Source: Corynebacterium kroppenstedtii
GTDB taxonomy: Bacteria > Actinomycetota > Actinomycetes > Mycobacteriales > Mycobacteriaceae
Assembly (NCBI RefSeq): GCF_016894245.1
Contig: NZ_CP069792.1
Coordinates: 62,001 to 126,000 of the forward strand
DNA: 64,000 bases
Reading direction: 5' to 3'
Numbering within the stretch: the first letter of the stretch is position 1; every line of letters begins with the position of its first letter. The translations under genes were made by a program, and so were the position numbers. Shown one piece after another: positions 10,846-20,187 of this stretch. The notes under the pieces are model-generated. The model worked only from the letters and a program-made list of their open reading frames with translations. It was not told where the DNA came from and made no database searches.

Positions 10846-12192
10846 TTACATCAATGTCCAATCTTCCAGACCGTCATAGAGGGGGAATTGTTTAGCTAGG
10901 GATTCAACCCGCTGACGTAAGTCATCTCGAACGTCATCGGACTTTCCTTGATGGCCACTGATCAGCGTCTCCGCAATAATGTCGGCGACTTCCCCAAATG
11001 CTTCTTGATCAAATCCGCGGGTCGCCAGCGCCGACGTTCCGATTCTGAGTCCAGAGGTGACCATGGGTGGTCGCGGATCAAACGGCACCGCATTGCGGTT
11101 CACCGTGATTCCTACATCATGGAGCGCATCCTCAGCTTCCTGACCATTTAACGACGAATGACGCAAGTCAACGAGGACGAGGTGAACGTCGGTACCACCG
11201 GTGAGGACATCGATCCCCGCCTCCCCGGCATCGTCTTGGGTCAGGCGATTGGCCAAAATACGCGCTCCGGCGACGGTTCGACGCTGACGATCCCGGAATT
11301 CCTCTGATCCCGCGATTTTCATCGCAACAGCTTTTCCTGCGATAGGGTGCATCAAGGGTCCACCTTGCTGACCTGGGAAAACAGCTGAGTTGATCTTCTT
11401 GAAAAGATCTAGATCATTCGTCAGGATCATCCCTGACCGAGGACCACCCAACGTCTTATGGATGGTCGTAGAGACGACATCCGCGTAAGGAACCGGTGAT
11501 GGGTGGAGACCAGCAGCTACCAGCCCTGCGAAGTGAGCCATATCCACCCACAATGTGGCACCCACTTCATCGGCGATCTCCCGGAATGCCGCGAAATCCT
11601 CATGACGTGGATAGGCGGACCACCCCGCAATAATGACGGACGGTTTTTCCTCCACGGCCTGCTGGCCAACCTTGTCCATGTCGATGGTCATGGTCGTGGG
11701 ATCTACTTCATAAGCGACCGCGTTATACAGCTTTCCCGAGAAATTGAGCTTCATTCCGTGGGTTAAATGGCCCCCATGTGCCAGGGAGAGGCCCAGAATC
11801 GTGTCTCCTGGCTTCGCGATGGCCATGAGCACTGCAGCATTCGCTTGAGCACCAGAATGAGGCTGCACATTGGCATATTTCGCGCCGAAGACCTTCTTGG
11901 CGCGGTCCCTCGCAAGGTCCTCGATGATGTCCACATTTTCGCAGCCACCGTAGTATCGACGCCCCGGATACCCCTCCGCATATTTGTTCGTCAGAACCGA
12001 ACCCTGGGCTTGAAGGACCGCTCTGGGAACGAAATTCTCACTCGCAATCATCTCGAGCGTGGTCCGTTGGCGGCTCAGTTCGCCGGCAATGGCGTCGGAA
12101 ACCTCGGGGTCGATCTGAGATAACGGCTGATTAAGGAGTTGATCAGGGGTATTAGCAGTAGACGGGGTCGTGCTTGATGAAGAATTACTCAT
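10846..12192 (-). CDS. glyA: Serine hydroxymethyltransferase
   Basis: This PLP enzyme converts serine and tetrahydrofolate to glycine and methylene-tetrahydrofolate and is the main source of one-carbon units. The PLP-lysine motif [14 protein letters not shown] is clear, as are [16 protein letters not shown] and [18 protein letters not shown] near the N-terminus. Length (448) is normal, with an N-terminal Ser/Thr-rich extension of about 20 residues. It is divergent from coaA, with about 110 bp between them containing a short inverted repeat CCCAT-N6-ATGGG (12235-12250), and sits directly upstream of pncA. The same glyA/coaA arrangement is found in other corynebacteria. Confidence 0.97.
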   Translation of the reverse strand: MSNSSSSTTPSTANTPDQLLNQPLSQIDPEVSDAIAGELSRQRTTLEMIASENFVPRAVLQAQGSVLTNKYAEGYPGRRYYGGCENVDIIEDLARDRAKKVFGAKYANVQPHSGAQANAAVLMAIAKPGDTILGLSLAHGGHLTHGMKLNFSGKLYNAVAYEVDPTTMTIDMDKVGQQAVEEKPSVIIAGWSAYPRHEDFAAFREIADEVGATLWVDMAHFAGLVAAGLHPSPVPYADVVSTTIHKTLGGPRSGMILTNDLDLFKKINSAVFPGQQGGPLMHPIAGKAVAMKIAGSEEFRDRQRRTVAGARILANRLTQDDAGEAGIDVLTGGTDVHLVLVDLRHSSLNGQEAEDALHDVGITVNRNAVPFDPRPPMVTSGLRIGTSALATRGFDQEAFGEVADIIAETLISGHQGKSDDVRDDLRQRVESLAKQFPLYDGLEDWTLM

Positions 12193-12300
12193 AAAGGCCC
12201 TTCCTCGCTGGGGATGGCGTGATTGCAGAACTACCCCATAGCTTAATGGGAGTATCGATTATGCACCCCACTTATGAGATAGGTCATTCGACGGAGCACA

Positions 12301-13236
12301 ATGGAAGGCATGTCACGTGCGACTGAATCCAGCCCCTATCTGGAATTCAATAGACACCAATGGAAGCGCTTGCGCATGTCTCAACCGCAGGTGCTTACCG
12401 AAGCTGAGGTGAAAGAGCTTCGCGGTGTGGGCGAGAACATTGCGCTGGATGAAGTGACAGAGGTCTATTTGCCATTATCGCGACTCATCCATCTCCAAGT
12501 GGAGGCCCATCAACGCTTGGGGCAAGCCACGGCAACGTTCTTGGGAGAAGACGTTCCCCATATTCCGTTCATCATTGGTATCGCAGGATCTGTCGCCGTC
12601 GGTAAATCGACAACCGCTCGGTTGTTACAGAGACTGCTTCAACGGTGGGATTCTCACCCCAAGGTTGATCTGGTCACAACAGATGGCTTCCTTTATCCCA
12701 CTGCCGAGTTAACGCGACGCGGCATTTTAGATAGAAAGGGTTATCCAGAAAGCTTTAATCGTCGTGCATTGTTGCGGTTTATCACCGACGTGAAAGCCGG
12801 CTCTCGTAACGTTCGCGTACCGGTGTATTCCCATGAGTTATATGACATTGTTCCCGATACGTTTATTACTGTTGATCGGCCGGATATTTTGATTATTGAG
12901 GGACTCAATGTTCTTCAAACAGGCCCAACGTTAATGGTGTCTGATTTTTTTGAATTCAGCGTGTATGTCGACGCTCATCCTCGCGACATTGAACAATGGT
13001 ATGTGGATCGCTTTTTGCAATTGCGAAATATCTCATTCTCTGATCCCGATGCGCACTTCCACCATTTTGCTGACCTTGACGACGACACCGCTATTCGGGA
13101 AGCCCGTGAAATCTGGCAGCGCGTAAACCTCCCAAACCTGACGGAAAATGTCTTGCCGACGCGCCCCCGCGCGACCCTGGTGTTAATGAAGGGCGAAGAT
13201 CACTCTGTACAGCGCGTTCGCATGCGGAAAGTGTGA
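12301..13236 (+). CDS. coaA: Type I pantothenate kinase
   Basis: The enzyme phosphorylates pantothenate, the first step of coenzyme A synthesis, and is usually feedback-inhibited by CoA. The P-loop [14 protein letters not shown] lies near residue 93; [12 protein letters not shown] and [14 protein letters not shown] are the family's substrate and CoA contact segments, and [11 protein letters not shown] follows. The length of 311 is typical. GGAG lies 5 bases before the ATG at 12301; an alternative ATG at 12310 is possible. The gene is convergent with the cis-prenyl synthase gene, with 13 bp between the stops and no obvious terminator. Confidence 0.96.
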   Translation: MEGMSRATESSPYLEFNRHQWKRLRMSQPQVLTEAEVKELRGVGENIALDEVTEVYLPLSRLIHLQVEAHQRLGQATATFLGEDVPHIPFIIGIAGSVAVGKSTTARLLQRLLQRWDSHPKVDLVTTDGFLYPTAELTRRGILDRKGYPESFNRRALLRFITDVKAGSRNVRVPVYSHELYDIVPDTFITVDRPDILIIEGLNVLQTGPTLMVSDFFEFSVYVDAHPRDIEQWYVDRFLQLRNISFSDPDAHFHHFADLDDDTAIREAREIWQRVNLPNLTENVLPTRPRATLVLMKGEDHSVQRVRMRKV

Positions 13237-13249
13237 TATCCCGCGCGTA

Positions 13250-14242
13250 TTACCGGCCGAACCGCCGGTTCCGTCGTGAAAAGTCGCGCAGTGCGCGGAG
13301 AAAATCCACACGTCGAAAAGCTGGCCAGTACGTGTCAGTAAACCAAATCTCCGAATACGCCGATTGCCACAAAAGGAACCCTGACAAACGCTGCTCCCCG
13401 GACGTGCGGATCACAAGATCCGGATCAGGCTGGCCAGAGGTATACAGGTGATCAGAAATTCCTTGTACAGTGATTGCTTCCGCTATGTCCTCAAGAGAAA
13501 ATCGCTGATCGTCGTCGTAGTCCTCCCCCAGTTCGTTCCCCCTGGACGAGGACACTAGTTCAACCTGGTGAGCGCGTTCATCGTCCTTAGTAGACGAGTC
13601 CCGAGATGCCTCTTCCCTCTCTTTTAGTCGGTCTTCAAGCAACGACCTCACGGCATCAACTATTTCCTGCCGCCCACCGTAACCAACGGCCATATTGACA
13701 CACACTCCGGTATGGTTAGCGGTCGCTTTTTCATTCGTGGCGAGACGGTCAGTGAGAGCATCGGGAAGGATATCACGGTGGCCTACCACACGGAGCCGTG
13801 CGTTTAGCCTCGATTTGGCCAATTCATCGGACACGTCCCCAATGATTCTGCATAAAAGTTGCAGTTCAGCCTTGTCGCGGTGGAGATTTTCTGTACTCAG
13901 CAAGTAAATGGTGACAAGTTCAATCCCGCGTTCACCGGACCACTGGACAAGCTCACTGATTTTCTTCGCGCCCACACGATGGCCGTGACTCACGTCAATG
14001 AATCCGGCTTCCCTGGCCCACCTGCGGTTACCATCACACATGACGGCGATGTGGCGAGGTACGGGCTTACCCTCAAGTGCCCTTACCAAGCTGGCCTCAT
14101 ACAACGGGTAGGTTGCCATGAGGGCCACCCGTTTACATGCGGCACGAACACGCTTCCCAGCTCGGCGCACTAATGACACCAACCGGTTTTCGGTCACGCG
14201 GTCATCATCGCAGCGAATGTTGGGCGGAATAGTCACGCTCAT
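13250..14242 (-). CDS. uppS: Short-chain cis-prenyl diphosphate synthase (Z-farnesyl diphosphate synthase-like)
   Basis: The enzyme condenses isopentenyl diphosphate in cis and feeds decaprenyl-phosphate synthesis for the cell wall. The catalytic-aspartate motif HIAVMCDGNRRWAREAG and the C-terminal DPDLVIRTSGEQRLSGF and WQSAYSEIWFTDTYWP are unmistakable. The segment IYLLSTENL, rather than YAFSSENW of long-chain synthases, matches the mycobacterial omega,E,Z-FPP synthase Rv1086. Compared with that protein there is an extra acidic low-complexity insertion of about 38 residues after VRSLLEDR. The first 60 residues before the catalytic motif are also long, so the true start may be internal (for example MATYPLYEAS). 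It is followed 9 bases before its start by the DAHP synthase stop. Confidence 0.92.
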   Translation of the reverse strand: MSVTIPPNIRCDDDRVTENRLVSLVRRAGKRVRAACKRVALMATYPLYEASLVRALEGKPVPRHIAVMCDGNRRWAREAGFIDVSHGHRVGAKKISELVQWSGERGIELVTIYLLSTENLHRDKAELQLLCRIIGDVSDELAKSRLNARLRVVGHRDILPDALTDRLATNEKATANHTGVCVNMAVGYGGRQEIVDAVRSLLEDRLKEREEASRDSSTKDDERAHQVELVSSSRGNELGEDYDDDQRFSLEDIAEAITVQGISDHLYTSGQPDPDLVIRTSGEQRLSGFLLWQSAYSEIWFTDTYWPAFRRVDFLRALRDFSRRNRRFGR

Positions 14243-14251
14243 ATGGTACGC

Positions 14252-15406
14252 CTATGCGTCGCGTCCCCTCGTGTGAACGGCACGGGCGAGTTCATCGAGG
14301 GCGCTCGTTGTCGCATCCCACCCCATGCAGGCATCGGTTATCGATTGACCATATGCCAATGTCCCTTTGCCGTGCCGACGGACCATATCCTCATCATGGG
14401 CCTGTTTGCCTGGGACTAGGAAAGATTCCATCATCACACCATTAATTCCTGGCTCCCCCTCAGCAATCCGTTCTGCAATATCAGCGACGACGGCACGCTG
14501 GCGGATGTGGTCTTTGCCAGAATTCCCGTGTGAAGCGTCGATGGTTACTGCCGGGTGCAGACCGGCTGCCGTGAGCCGGTCGGTGGCGGTAAGTACGCTC
14601 TCTGTTCCGTAATTCGGCCCGGATATGCCTCCGCGGAGAATCACATGGCCGTCCGCATTCCCCAGGGAGCTCACCACTCCGACGTGGCCGTCGTCATCGA
14701 CCCCGACAAAACGATGGGCCACCGACGCTGCACGAATCGCATCAATTGCCTGCTGAATACTGCCATCAGTGGCGTTTTTAAAACCGATAGGTATGGGCAG
14801 CGATGACGCTAACTGCCGATGCACTTGGCTCTCGACGGTCCGCGCTCCGATGGCGCCCCACGACACAGCGTCGTGGATGTAACTCGTTGTGAGTGGTTCC
14901 ACAAACTCGGTGGCCGTCGGCAAGCCTAAGGAAAGAACGTCGCGGAATACCTCTCGCTCTAAAGCCAATCCCCGATTGACGTTTCCGCTTCCGTCGAGAT
15001 CGGGATCATTAACAAGCCCTTTCCAGCCCACTGTTGTGCGCGGTTTTTCGCCATACACTCTCATGACGATAAAGAGGCGATCGGAATAACGTTGTGCCTG
15101 CTCAGCGAGCCGGGCGGCGTAGTCATAGGCTGCATCACGGTCGTGGATGGAACACGGTCCGACAATGACGAGTAAACGATGATCCCGTCCGTGAATAATG
15201 TTCGCGATAGTACGTCGGCTTGACTCAACTAACCGACGGGCGGCTGCGTCCAACTCAATGTGGTGTCTCAGTTCCCTAGGCGATGGCAAGGGGCGTATAG
15301 GTGAGACGTCGGCAATTGGAGCAGCTTCGCTAAAAGTTGACCCAGCAGATGTGGCAGTCGCTGCATTAAGGGGTGAGACAGACGAGGTTCTAAAAGTAGG
15401 GCGCAT
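14252..15406 (-). CDS. aroF: 3-deoxy-7-phosphoheptulonate synthase, class I
   Basis: The enzyme joins phosphoenolpyruvate and erythrose-4-phosphate in the first step of aromatic amino-acid synthesis. Class I signatures are VGPCSIHDRDAAYDYA, MRVYGEKPRTTVGWKGL and DASHGNSGKDHIRQ, carrying PEP- and metal-binding residues. Length is 384, including about 35 extra N-terminal residues rich in Ser/Ala, so the start could lie downstream. It lies immediately upstream of the cis-prenyl synthase gene on the same strand, as in C. glutamicum, where the homologue is named aroF. Which aromatic amino acid inhibits it cannot be read here. Confidence 0.94.
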   Translation of the reverse strand: MRPTFRTSSVSPLNAATATSAGSTFSEAAPIADVSPIRPLPSPRELRHHIELDAAARRLVESSRRTIANIIHGRDHRLLVIVGPCSIHDRDAAYDYAARLAEQAQRYSDRLFIVMRVYGEKPRTTVGWKGLVNDPDLDGSGNVNRGLALEREVFRDVLSLGLPTATEFVEPLTTSYIHDAVSWGAIGARTVESQVHRQLASSLPIPIGFKNATDGSIQQAIDAIRAASVAHRFVGVDDDGHVGVVSSLGNADGHVILRGGISGPNYGTESVLTATDRLTAAGLHPAVTIDASHGNSGKDHIRQRAVVADIAERIAEGEPGINGVMMESFLVPGKQAHDEDMVRRHGKGTLAYGQSITDACMGWDATTSALDELARAVHTRGRDA

Positions 15407-15434
15407 AAGAAAAGTAACCGATCGCAGCTAGGCT

Positions 15435-15803
15435 CTATTCATTATCCGTTGTGTCATCCGTTTTTGCCGACGGGGGTGGTGTCGACTGACTTTTATTCTT
15501 TAATCGAACTTCCGGGAAACGAGAGTGTGCGTTGACGTCTTGTACACCCTTTTCCGCCATACGGCGATCGATCTCTTCTGTATTGAAGACGTCGATTCCC
15601 TCTTGCTCAGCGAATGCGCGGCGGCGATTTAAATTTTTAATTCGCTTCGTAGCTGAACGGCCAAGAATAATGACGACGACTAAAAGCCCAATGAGTATGA
15701 GAAGGCCCACCGGTGATGCTTTACCGAATTCAGGCCCCAGCGGACCGCCCTTTTCCTGTTGGGCGAGGATCCCTCCCGTAGTAACCGCCAGGTGAGTAGA
15801 CAT
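15435..15803 (-). CDS. Small membrane protein of unknown function
   Basis: A single transmembrane helix (VGLLILIGLLVVVIILGRS) follows a short N-terminal segment ending in GGPLGPEFGKASP. A basic juxtamembrane stretch (ATKRIKNLNRRR) and a hydrophilic cytosolic tail ending in acidic residues come after it. The PLGPEFGKASPVGLL block is conserved in small membrane proteins of other corynebacteria, all uncharacterised as far as I know. The ATG at 15803 matches those homologues; an in-frame GTG at 15866 with a well-placed AGGAG would add about 21 residues. It precedes the DAHP synthase gene on the same strand by 28 bases, so the two may be co-transcribed. Confidence 0.7.
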   Translation of the reverse strand: MSTHLAVTTGGILAQQEKGGPLGPEFGKASPVGLLILIGLLVVVIILGRSATKRIKNLNRRRAFAEQEGIDVFNTEEIDRRMAEKGVQDVNAHSRFPEVRLKNKSQSTPPPSAKTDDTTDNE

Positions 15804-16064
15804 CGTAGAGAGTTTAGCTCCACCGAGAGACACCAACTCTGCTGCTACGTCGTATCCCATTATCACTGCCACTACTCCTGTTTCTCTTCATGACCGTCAG
15901 AATAACCACGCAATGCCTCAACCGCCGGCGGAAAGCACAGCGTTCATAAGACCCAGCGAGACACAGCGGATTGGTCTCGGGAATAGTGTACGTCGTTACG
16001 CTCCACCTGTGACATCACCGTCGAAAAGCGATGTCATCGACGGCGGAGGCACTACAACGACAAG

Positions 16065-17003
16065 CTAGTCGTCGTCCCCCTGAGAGTATTCCTGGCGTGC
16101 GGCTTGGGACACCATCCCAGGAACATTATCTGGCTGATGATCAGGATCAATGCCCGCAAACAGATCGTTTTCCGGAAGCGAAACATCAACGCGGCTGGCA
16201 GCCAACTCGAATTCCTCAGTCGGCCACACTCTTCTCTGGTCCTCAGGTGAGACAGCGAACCACCGACTGTGCGGATCAATTTGTGTCGCATGAGCGCGGA
16301 GAGCGTCGTCACGCTTGTGGAAAAAATCTGCCACGTTAACTTGCGTGGTCACCCTCTCCATCAAATCGGGCCAGTCATCTGCCTTATCGACGCGGTCCTG
16401 GTATGGGCTCGGCAGTCCACGATTAATAAAGTCGTTGTGGAGGGCAAGGAACCGACTCTTCACAAATCCGTGGGTGTAGTACATTTTCGACACAACCCAC
16501 GGCTCGCCCTTTTCTGGGTGGAAGTCCGGGTCCCCGGCGCGCAACCATGCGCGGACAGATACCGCGTGGGTCTTGATGTGATCGGGATGAGGGTATCCAC
16601 CGTTCTCGTCGTACGTGATCATGACGTGCGGGCGGAAATCACGAATGACCTCAACGACGTCTGCCGTGGCTTCCTCTGTATTAGCTAATGCGAATGAGCC
16701 CTCCGGCAACGGTGGCAACGGGTCCCCTTCGGGCAGACCGGAGTCGACATAGCCTAACCAGCGCTGCTTAATTCCCAGAATTTCGGCAGCTTTGGCCATT
16801 TCTTTCTTACGCAATTCAATCATGTTCTCGCGGACTTCGGGGCGGTCCATGGCTGGGTTAAGGATCGAGCCACGCTCGCCACCCGTGCAGGTCAAGACCA
16901 TAACTTCATTGCCTTCATTGGCGTACCGAGCTAACGTCGCTGCGCCTTTACTAGATTCATCATCCGGGTGCGCGTGAATTGCTAAGAGTCGAAATGCAGT
17001 CAT
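16065..17003 (-). CDS. mca: Mycothiol S-conjugate amidase
   Basis: Mca cleaves mycothiol conjugates to release mercapturic acids, detoxifying electrophiles. The zinc-binding motif HAHPDDESSKGAATLA opens the protein and GGYPHPDHIKTHAVSV supplies the other ligand region, as in the MshB/Mca LmbE-like family. CTGGERGSILNPAMD is typical of Mca. Length is about 312 residues, normal for Mca. The ATG at 17003 has GGAGGA 7 bases upstream; the frame stays open for 44 more codons without conserved sequence. It is divergent from a DUF4307 gene and close to greA, the same neighbourhood as Rv1082-Rv1080c. The presence of mca indicates that the organism makes mycothiol. Confidence 0.95.
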   Translation of the reverse strand: MTAFRLLAIHAHPDDESSKGAATLARYANEGNEVMVLTCTGGERGSILNPAMDRPEVRENMIELRKKEMAKAAEILGIKQRWLGYVDSGLPEGDPLPPLPEGSFALANTEEATADVVEVIRDFRPHVMITYDENGGYPHPDHIKTHAVSVRAWLRAGDPDFHPEKGEPWVVSKMYYTHGFVKSRFLALHNDFINRGLPSPYQDRVDKADDWPDLMERVTTQVNVADFFHKRDDALRAHATQIDPHSRWFAVSPEDQRRVWPTEEFELAASRVDVSLPENDLFAGIDPDHQPDNVPGMVSQAARQEYSQGDDD

Positions 17004-17375
17004 GACATATCCTCCGAGTTTGTTAATAAAATAATCGGCCTTATTGCGCCGCCGATGTACGAGCTTAACGCGCTCACACCATCGGGTATAACCAAGATAT
17101 TTGGTGCCAGCAAGAAACGCGCATAAGGGTTGCAAACAAAGTTGATATCCAAAGTTGATAACCCAAGATGATTTTCACCTGGGCCGTACAATCACCCGCG
17201 ACTCCCCATGGCCAACCTGCTACATCCATTTCTGTGACACATCACTTTTACGTCGAATGTCTCCGTTTTTCAACTAGCGATACTTTCCACGTATCGCTGG
17301 CGTCAAGCACCGCTGTACATTTCACCTATCCCCTACAGCGCTAACACCGGCCGTTGCTGTCGTACTATAGGAATC
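17004..17375. other. Intergenic region between mca and the DUF4307 gene
   Basis: No gene is seen in this stretch. It must hold two divergent promoters. The one clear structure is a tandem repeat, AAAGTTGATATCC followed at once by AAAGTTGATAACC (17138-17163). Confidence 0.5.
17138..17163. repeat. Tandem 13-bp repeat upstream of mca
   Basis: Two adjacent copies of AAAGTTGATA(T/A)CC differ at one base. They lie about 135 bases before the mca start; they could be a tandem activator site, which is inference. Confidence 0.5.
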
Positions 17376-17831
17376 ATGACCGACCAGGATTCTCAGTCGC
17401 CCACAGGCCACACCACCGAAGAACAACGTTATGGCTCTTCACGGTCGACATCGATCTCGGGCAAAGTCATCATTATCGGCGTTGTTCTCGTGCTAGTAAT
17501 CAGCGGCTTATACATGTGGAATCAGTGGCGTAACGAATCTTCCTCCGATGTCTCTATTTCGTCGGCAGGTTTTGACCGGCCCAACGATTCGCTACTGAAT
17601 TTTAAGGTCGACGTCACACGTGACGACGCTTCTCGCGGGGCGTATTGCATTGTGACTGCGCTGGATTATGACAAAAACGAGGTCGGGCGTCGGGAGTTTG
17701 TTATCCCGTCCGGTGGCGACAAGACCGAGCGCTTTACGGTGGCTATTCCCACACGCGCTCGAGCGGTCGCTGGGAAAGAATACGGATGCTCAACGGAGAT
17801 TCCGAGCTATCTCGACGATTCGGACACATAA
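17376..17831 (+). CDS. DUF4307 membrane protein
   Basis: The protein has a disordered Ser/Thr-rich N-terminus of about 28 residues, one transmembrane helix (VIIIGVVLVLVISGLYMW), and an extracytoplasmic domain of about 95 residues. The segment CIVTALDYDKNEVGRREFVIP resembles the beta-sandwich of DUF4307. Two cysteines in the outer domain, in YCIVT and YGCSTEIP, could form a disulfide. Mycobacterial Rv1083 beside mca is the counterpart. The function is not known. It is the first gene before greA on the same strand, but 110 bp apart. Confidence 0.8.
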   Translation: MTDQDSQSPTGHTTEEQRYGSSRSTSISGKVIIIGVVLVLVISGLYMWNQWRNESSSDVSISSAGFDRPNDSLLNFKVDVTRDDASRGAYCIVTALDYDKNEVGRREFVIPSGGDKTERFTVAIPTRARAVAGKEYGCSTEIPSYLDDSDT

Positions 17832-17941
17832 GCCGACGTTGCTGGCTTTGAATCCACCATCTCAGTGGTACCATGCACTGCGTTATACGAATCGAAGCAT
17901 TTTATCTTCATAGACCGCAACGTTTGAGAGGCTGAGTAAAT

Positions 17942-18448
17942 ATGGCTGAGGATACAAACACCCGTTGGCTAACCCAAGAAGCCTACGACCGTCTTAAGAA
18001 GGAATTAGATGGTCTTAAAGCTAACCGCCCCGTCATCGCTGCCGAGATCAACGAGCGTCGCGAAGAGGGAGACCTGAAAGAGAACGGTGGCTACCACGCG
18101 GCCCGCGAACAGCAGGGCCAAGAGGAAGCCCGCATCGCTTACCTCGAGGAACTCCTCGATTCCGCAACTATCGGCGAAGCGCCGTCTCAGAGCGGTGTTG
18201 CCCTCGTCGGTTCCGTTGTCCACGTGTACTACGACGGTGACGAGGATGACACCGAAACCTTCCTCATCGGCACCCGCGGTGTTCACTCATCTAACACCGA
18301 CCTGGAAACCTATTCCACTGATGCTCCGCTCGGCGAAGCCATCGTCGGAGCCAAGGAGGGAGAAACTCGCGAATACCAGACTCCCAATGGCTCAACAGTA
18401 TCGGTCACGATCGTCAAAGCCGAGCCGTACGACGAGTCAAAGAAGTAA
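17942..18448 (+). CDS. greA: Transcription elongation factor GreA
   Basis: GreA rescues backtracked RNA polymerase by stimulating transcript cleavage through the secondary channel. The N-terminal coiled coil includes [17 protein letters not shown] and the acidic tip [19 protein letters not shown]; the C-terminal FKBP-like domain contains [18 protein letters not shown]. Length is 168 residues. GAGGCTGAGTAAAT precedes the ATG. A strong T-run terminator follows, so greA is the end of its transcript. Confidence 0.96.
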   Translation: MAEDTNTRWLTQEAYDRLKKELDGLKANRPVIAAEINERREEGDLKENGGYHAAREQQGQEEARIAYLEELLDSATIGEAPSQSGVALVGSVVHVYYDGDEDDTETFLIGTRGVHSSNTDLETYSTDAPLGEAIVGAKEGETREYQTPNGSTVSVTIVKAEPYDESKK

Positions 18449-18478
18449 TTTTCAAAAAGTATTTTTTGACGACGACGT

Positions 18479-18519
18479 AAAGAAGCCCTCCGTGATTCGT
18501 CGCGGAGGGCTTCTTTTTT
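18479..18519. terminator. Rho-independent terminator of greA
   Basis: AGAAGCCCTCCG (18481-18492) pairs with CGGAGGGCTTCT (18503-18514) and is followed by a run of T; the A-rich 5' side makes it potentially bidirectional. Confidence 0.9.
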
Positions 18520-18604
18520 CCCAGAGCACTGGTTCTCGATGCGCCCGTCGTCTCAGTATCGCGATATCAAAATGTCGACCAACAAACATGATGGCCGACG
18601 ATTT

Positions 18605-18630
18605 CCTCACCACGAAAAACCGTGGTGAGG
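18605..18630 (-). terminator. Hairpin downstream of the Bax inhibitor-like gene
   Basis: CCTCACCACG (18605-18614) and CGTGGTGAGG (18621-18630) form a perfect 10-bp stem with a 6-nt loop, 15 bases after the minus-strand stop codon. It lacks a T-run. Confidence 0.55.
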
Positions 18631-18644
18631 TCAATGATCTCGCA

Positions 18645-19523
18645 CTAGTTCCTGTTCGCGTACGACAGCAGACGGAGAATTTCGGTGTAGAGCCAGACCA
18701 GTGTTACGGCCAACCCAAGGGCAACACCCCATGCCATCTTCGACGGTGCACCTGCGCGGACCAGTTGATCTGCGGTATCAAAGTCCTGCAGGAAGCTCAG
18801 CGCAGCTAAGCCGATGCACAGGAGCGAGAAACCGATGGCGAGTGGGCCACCGTCGGTCAGGGGATTATGACCGGTGAAGATTGCCAGGAGCATGTTGCCT
18901 AGGGCCAGAACGAGCACGCCGACGAGTGCTCCTAACATGATGCGGTTGAACTTTGGTGTGACACGGATGGCTCCCGTCCGATAAACGATCAGCATCCCGA
19001 TGAATACGCCGATGGTGCCCAACACTGCTTGGCCGATGATGGTGCCGGCATTTGCGCCGCTGACCATAACATTTGCAAAGACGCTGGTCAGTCCACCAAC
19101 GAAGAGGCCTTCGAAAGCAGCATAAAGAAGGGTAACGACGGGTGAGCCGAACTTCTTACCGAACGTCGACACCATGACCATGATGAGTCCGCCGATCGCG
19201 CCAACCATAGTCAGCAAGCTGGAGACCTGTGGATTCGACAAGGACAGCATGTAGTTAATGACGGCGCCGACGATAATGACCCCGAGCGTAATGCTGGTCT
19301 TGACGATAACGTCGTCAATGGTCATTCCGCGCTCTGCAGTTGTGCCCTGGGCCTGCTGCATGGTCTGTTGCCCGAACTGCTGGGCACCAGCCATCGATGC
19401 GCCCCGCTGACCGAACTGCTGGGCGTCTTGGCCTTGGCCGAACACGTACTCACCCTGACCTGAACGGGCTTCACGCTTCCGTTCTTCCGTCAGGGAGCTG
19501 AAGTATGGGTTTGAACTACGCAC
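18645..19523 (-). CDS. Bax inhibitor-1/YccA family membrane protein
   Basis: This is an integral membrane protein with seven predicted hydrophobic helices after a hydrophilic N-terminal tail of about 70 residues rich in Gln and Gly (for example QQFGQQTMQQAQG). The order of helices and motifs such as GLTSVFANVM and DFDTADQLVRAGAPSKMAW agree with the prokaryotic BI-1/YccA (DUF4870-unrelated) family. A pH- or calcium-dependent leak function is known for the Bacillus member YetJ; whether it applies here is unknown. The promoter region carries two GTGATCAC palindromes around a TATAGT -10. The start codon follows a short leader at 19523; no strong ribosome site was seen. Confidence 0.9.
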   Translation of the reverse strand: MRSSNPYFSSLTEERKREARSGQGEYVFGQGQDAQQFGQRGASMAGAQQFGQQTMQQAQGTTAERGMTIDDVIVKTSITLGVIIVGAVINYMLSLSNPQVSSLLTMVGAIGGLIMVMVSTFGKKFGSPVVTLLYAAFEGLFVGGLTSVFANVMVSGANAGTIIGQAVLGTIGVFIGMLIVYRTGAIRVTPKFNRIMLGALVGVLVLALGNMLLAIFTGHNPLTDGGPLAIGFSLLCIGLAALSFLQDFDTADQLVRAGAPSKMAWGVALGLAVTLVWLYTEILRLLSYANRN

Positions 19524-20137
19524 GGGGGGTAAATCCTTTCATCGTGCACTTAACTCACTAAGCGTTATCGTGATCACCACTATAGGTGATCACCATGTTT
19601 GCGTTGACTATCTCAGCGGCCACGCGACATCTTACGGCCGAGCTGGACTCAACTGAAGAGCCTCGGCCGGCACCAGCGTTGCCGAAGACAGATGCGAAGA
19701 CAGTAACAACGGCTGGTCGTTAAGAGTAACGGACAAAGTAGAAGGTTTGTTCCCGCCTTTCCTAGTCGCTGACTTCCCCACAATGATGGCTTACGTACCC
19801 GAAATGGGGCTCACGTACCTCAATTGAATCACGCACGATCACGATGGTTCGAGAACGAGGATGACGGCTACATTGGCGGATATACCATCTCCGACTTTGG
19901 CGCATTTCCCCCCGTCGAACTTCATTCGCCCCTCCGAGCGAAAAGAGAAGCCGCCGTTTAACGGCTCGATAAATGAGAGGAACAGCCCGTCTAAGCGAAG
20001 GTATCGATGAGGCGCCCATAACGGATCAGAGCGACAGAACGATGTATCGTACAGGACTTTAGCCACCGCGCATCCGCTTCCACAACGAGCGATAACGAAC
20101 ACCAACATTTACGATATATCCGACGACATCACGAAAT
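19524..20137. other. Long region without a convincing gene
   Basis: Apart from the promoter of the Bax inhibitor-like gene at its left end, I see no supported gene. Open frames on the minus strand (for example 19762-20019) show neither conserved motifs nor ribosome sites. A small palindrome GCCGTTTAACGGC lies at 19953-19965, and a repeated ACGTACC occurs at about 19794 and 19812. This region begins the gene-sparse stretch running to tRNA-Leu. Confidence 0.5.
19570..19593. promoter_or_regulatory. Paired GTGATCAC palindromes flanking a -10 element
   Basis: GTGATCAC occurs at 19570-19577 and again at 19586-19593. On the minus strand the -10 hexamer TATAGT (19579-19584) sits exactly between them. 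A pair of identical 8-bp palindromes with a 16-bp period is a convincing operator design for the Bax inhibitor-like gene. Confidence 0.5.
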
Positions 20138-20170
20138 CACAACAACAAGTTGAAGCCACAACAACAAGTT
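20138..20170 (+). repeat. Direct repeat in the 5' leader of the first lipoprotein gene
   Basis: CACAACAACAAGTT is present at 20138-20151 and 20157-20170, 19 bases apart, just before the ribosome site (AAGGA at 20171). An unstructured CAA-rich leader may aid translation initiation; this is inference. Confidence 0.5.
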
Positions 20171-20187
20171 AAGGAAACAAAACCACC

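Noticed and set aside
19762..20108. Overlapping minus-strand frames in the 19.5-20.2 kb gap
   Set aside because: No conserved motifs or ribosome sites; two overlapping frames of similar quality suggest chance.
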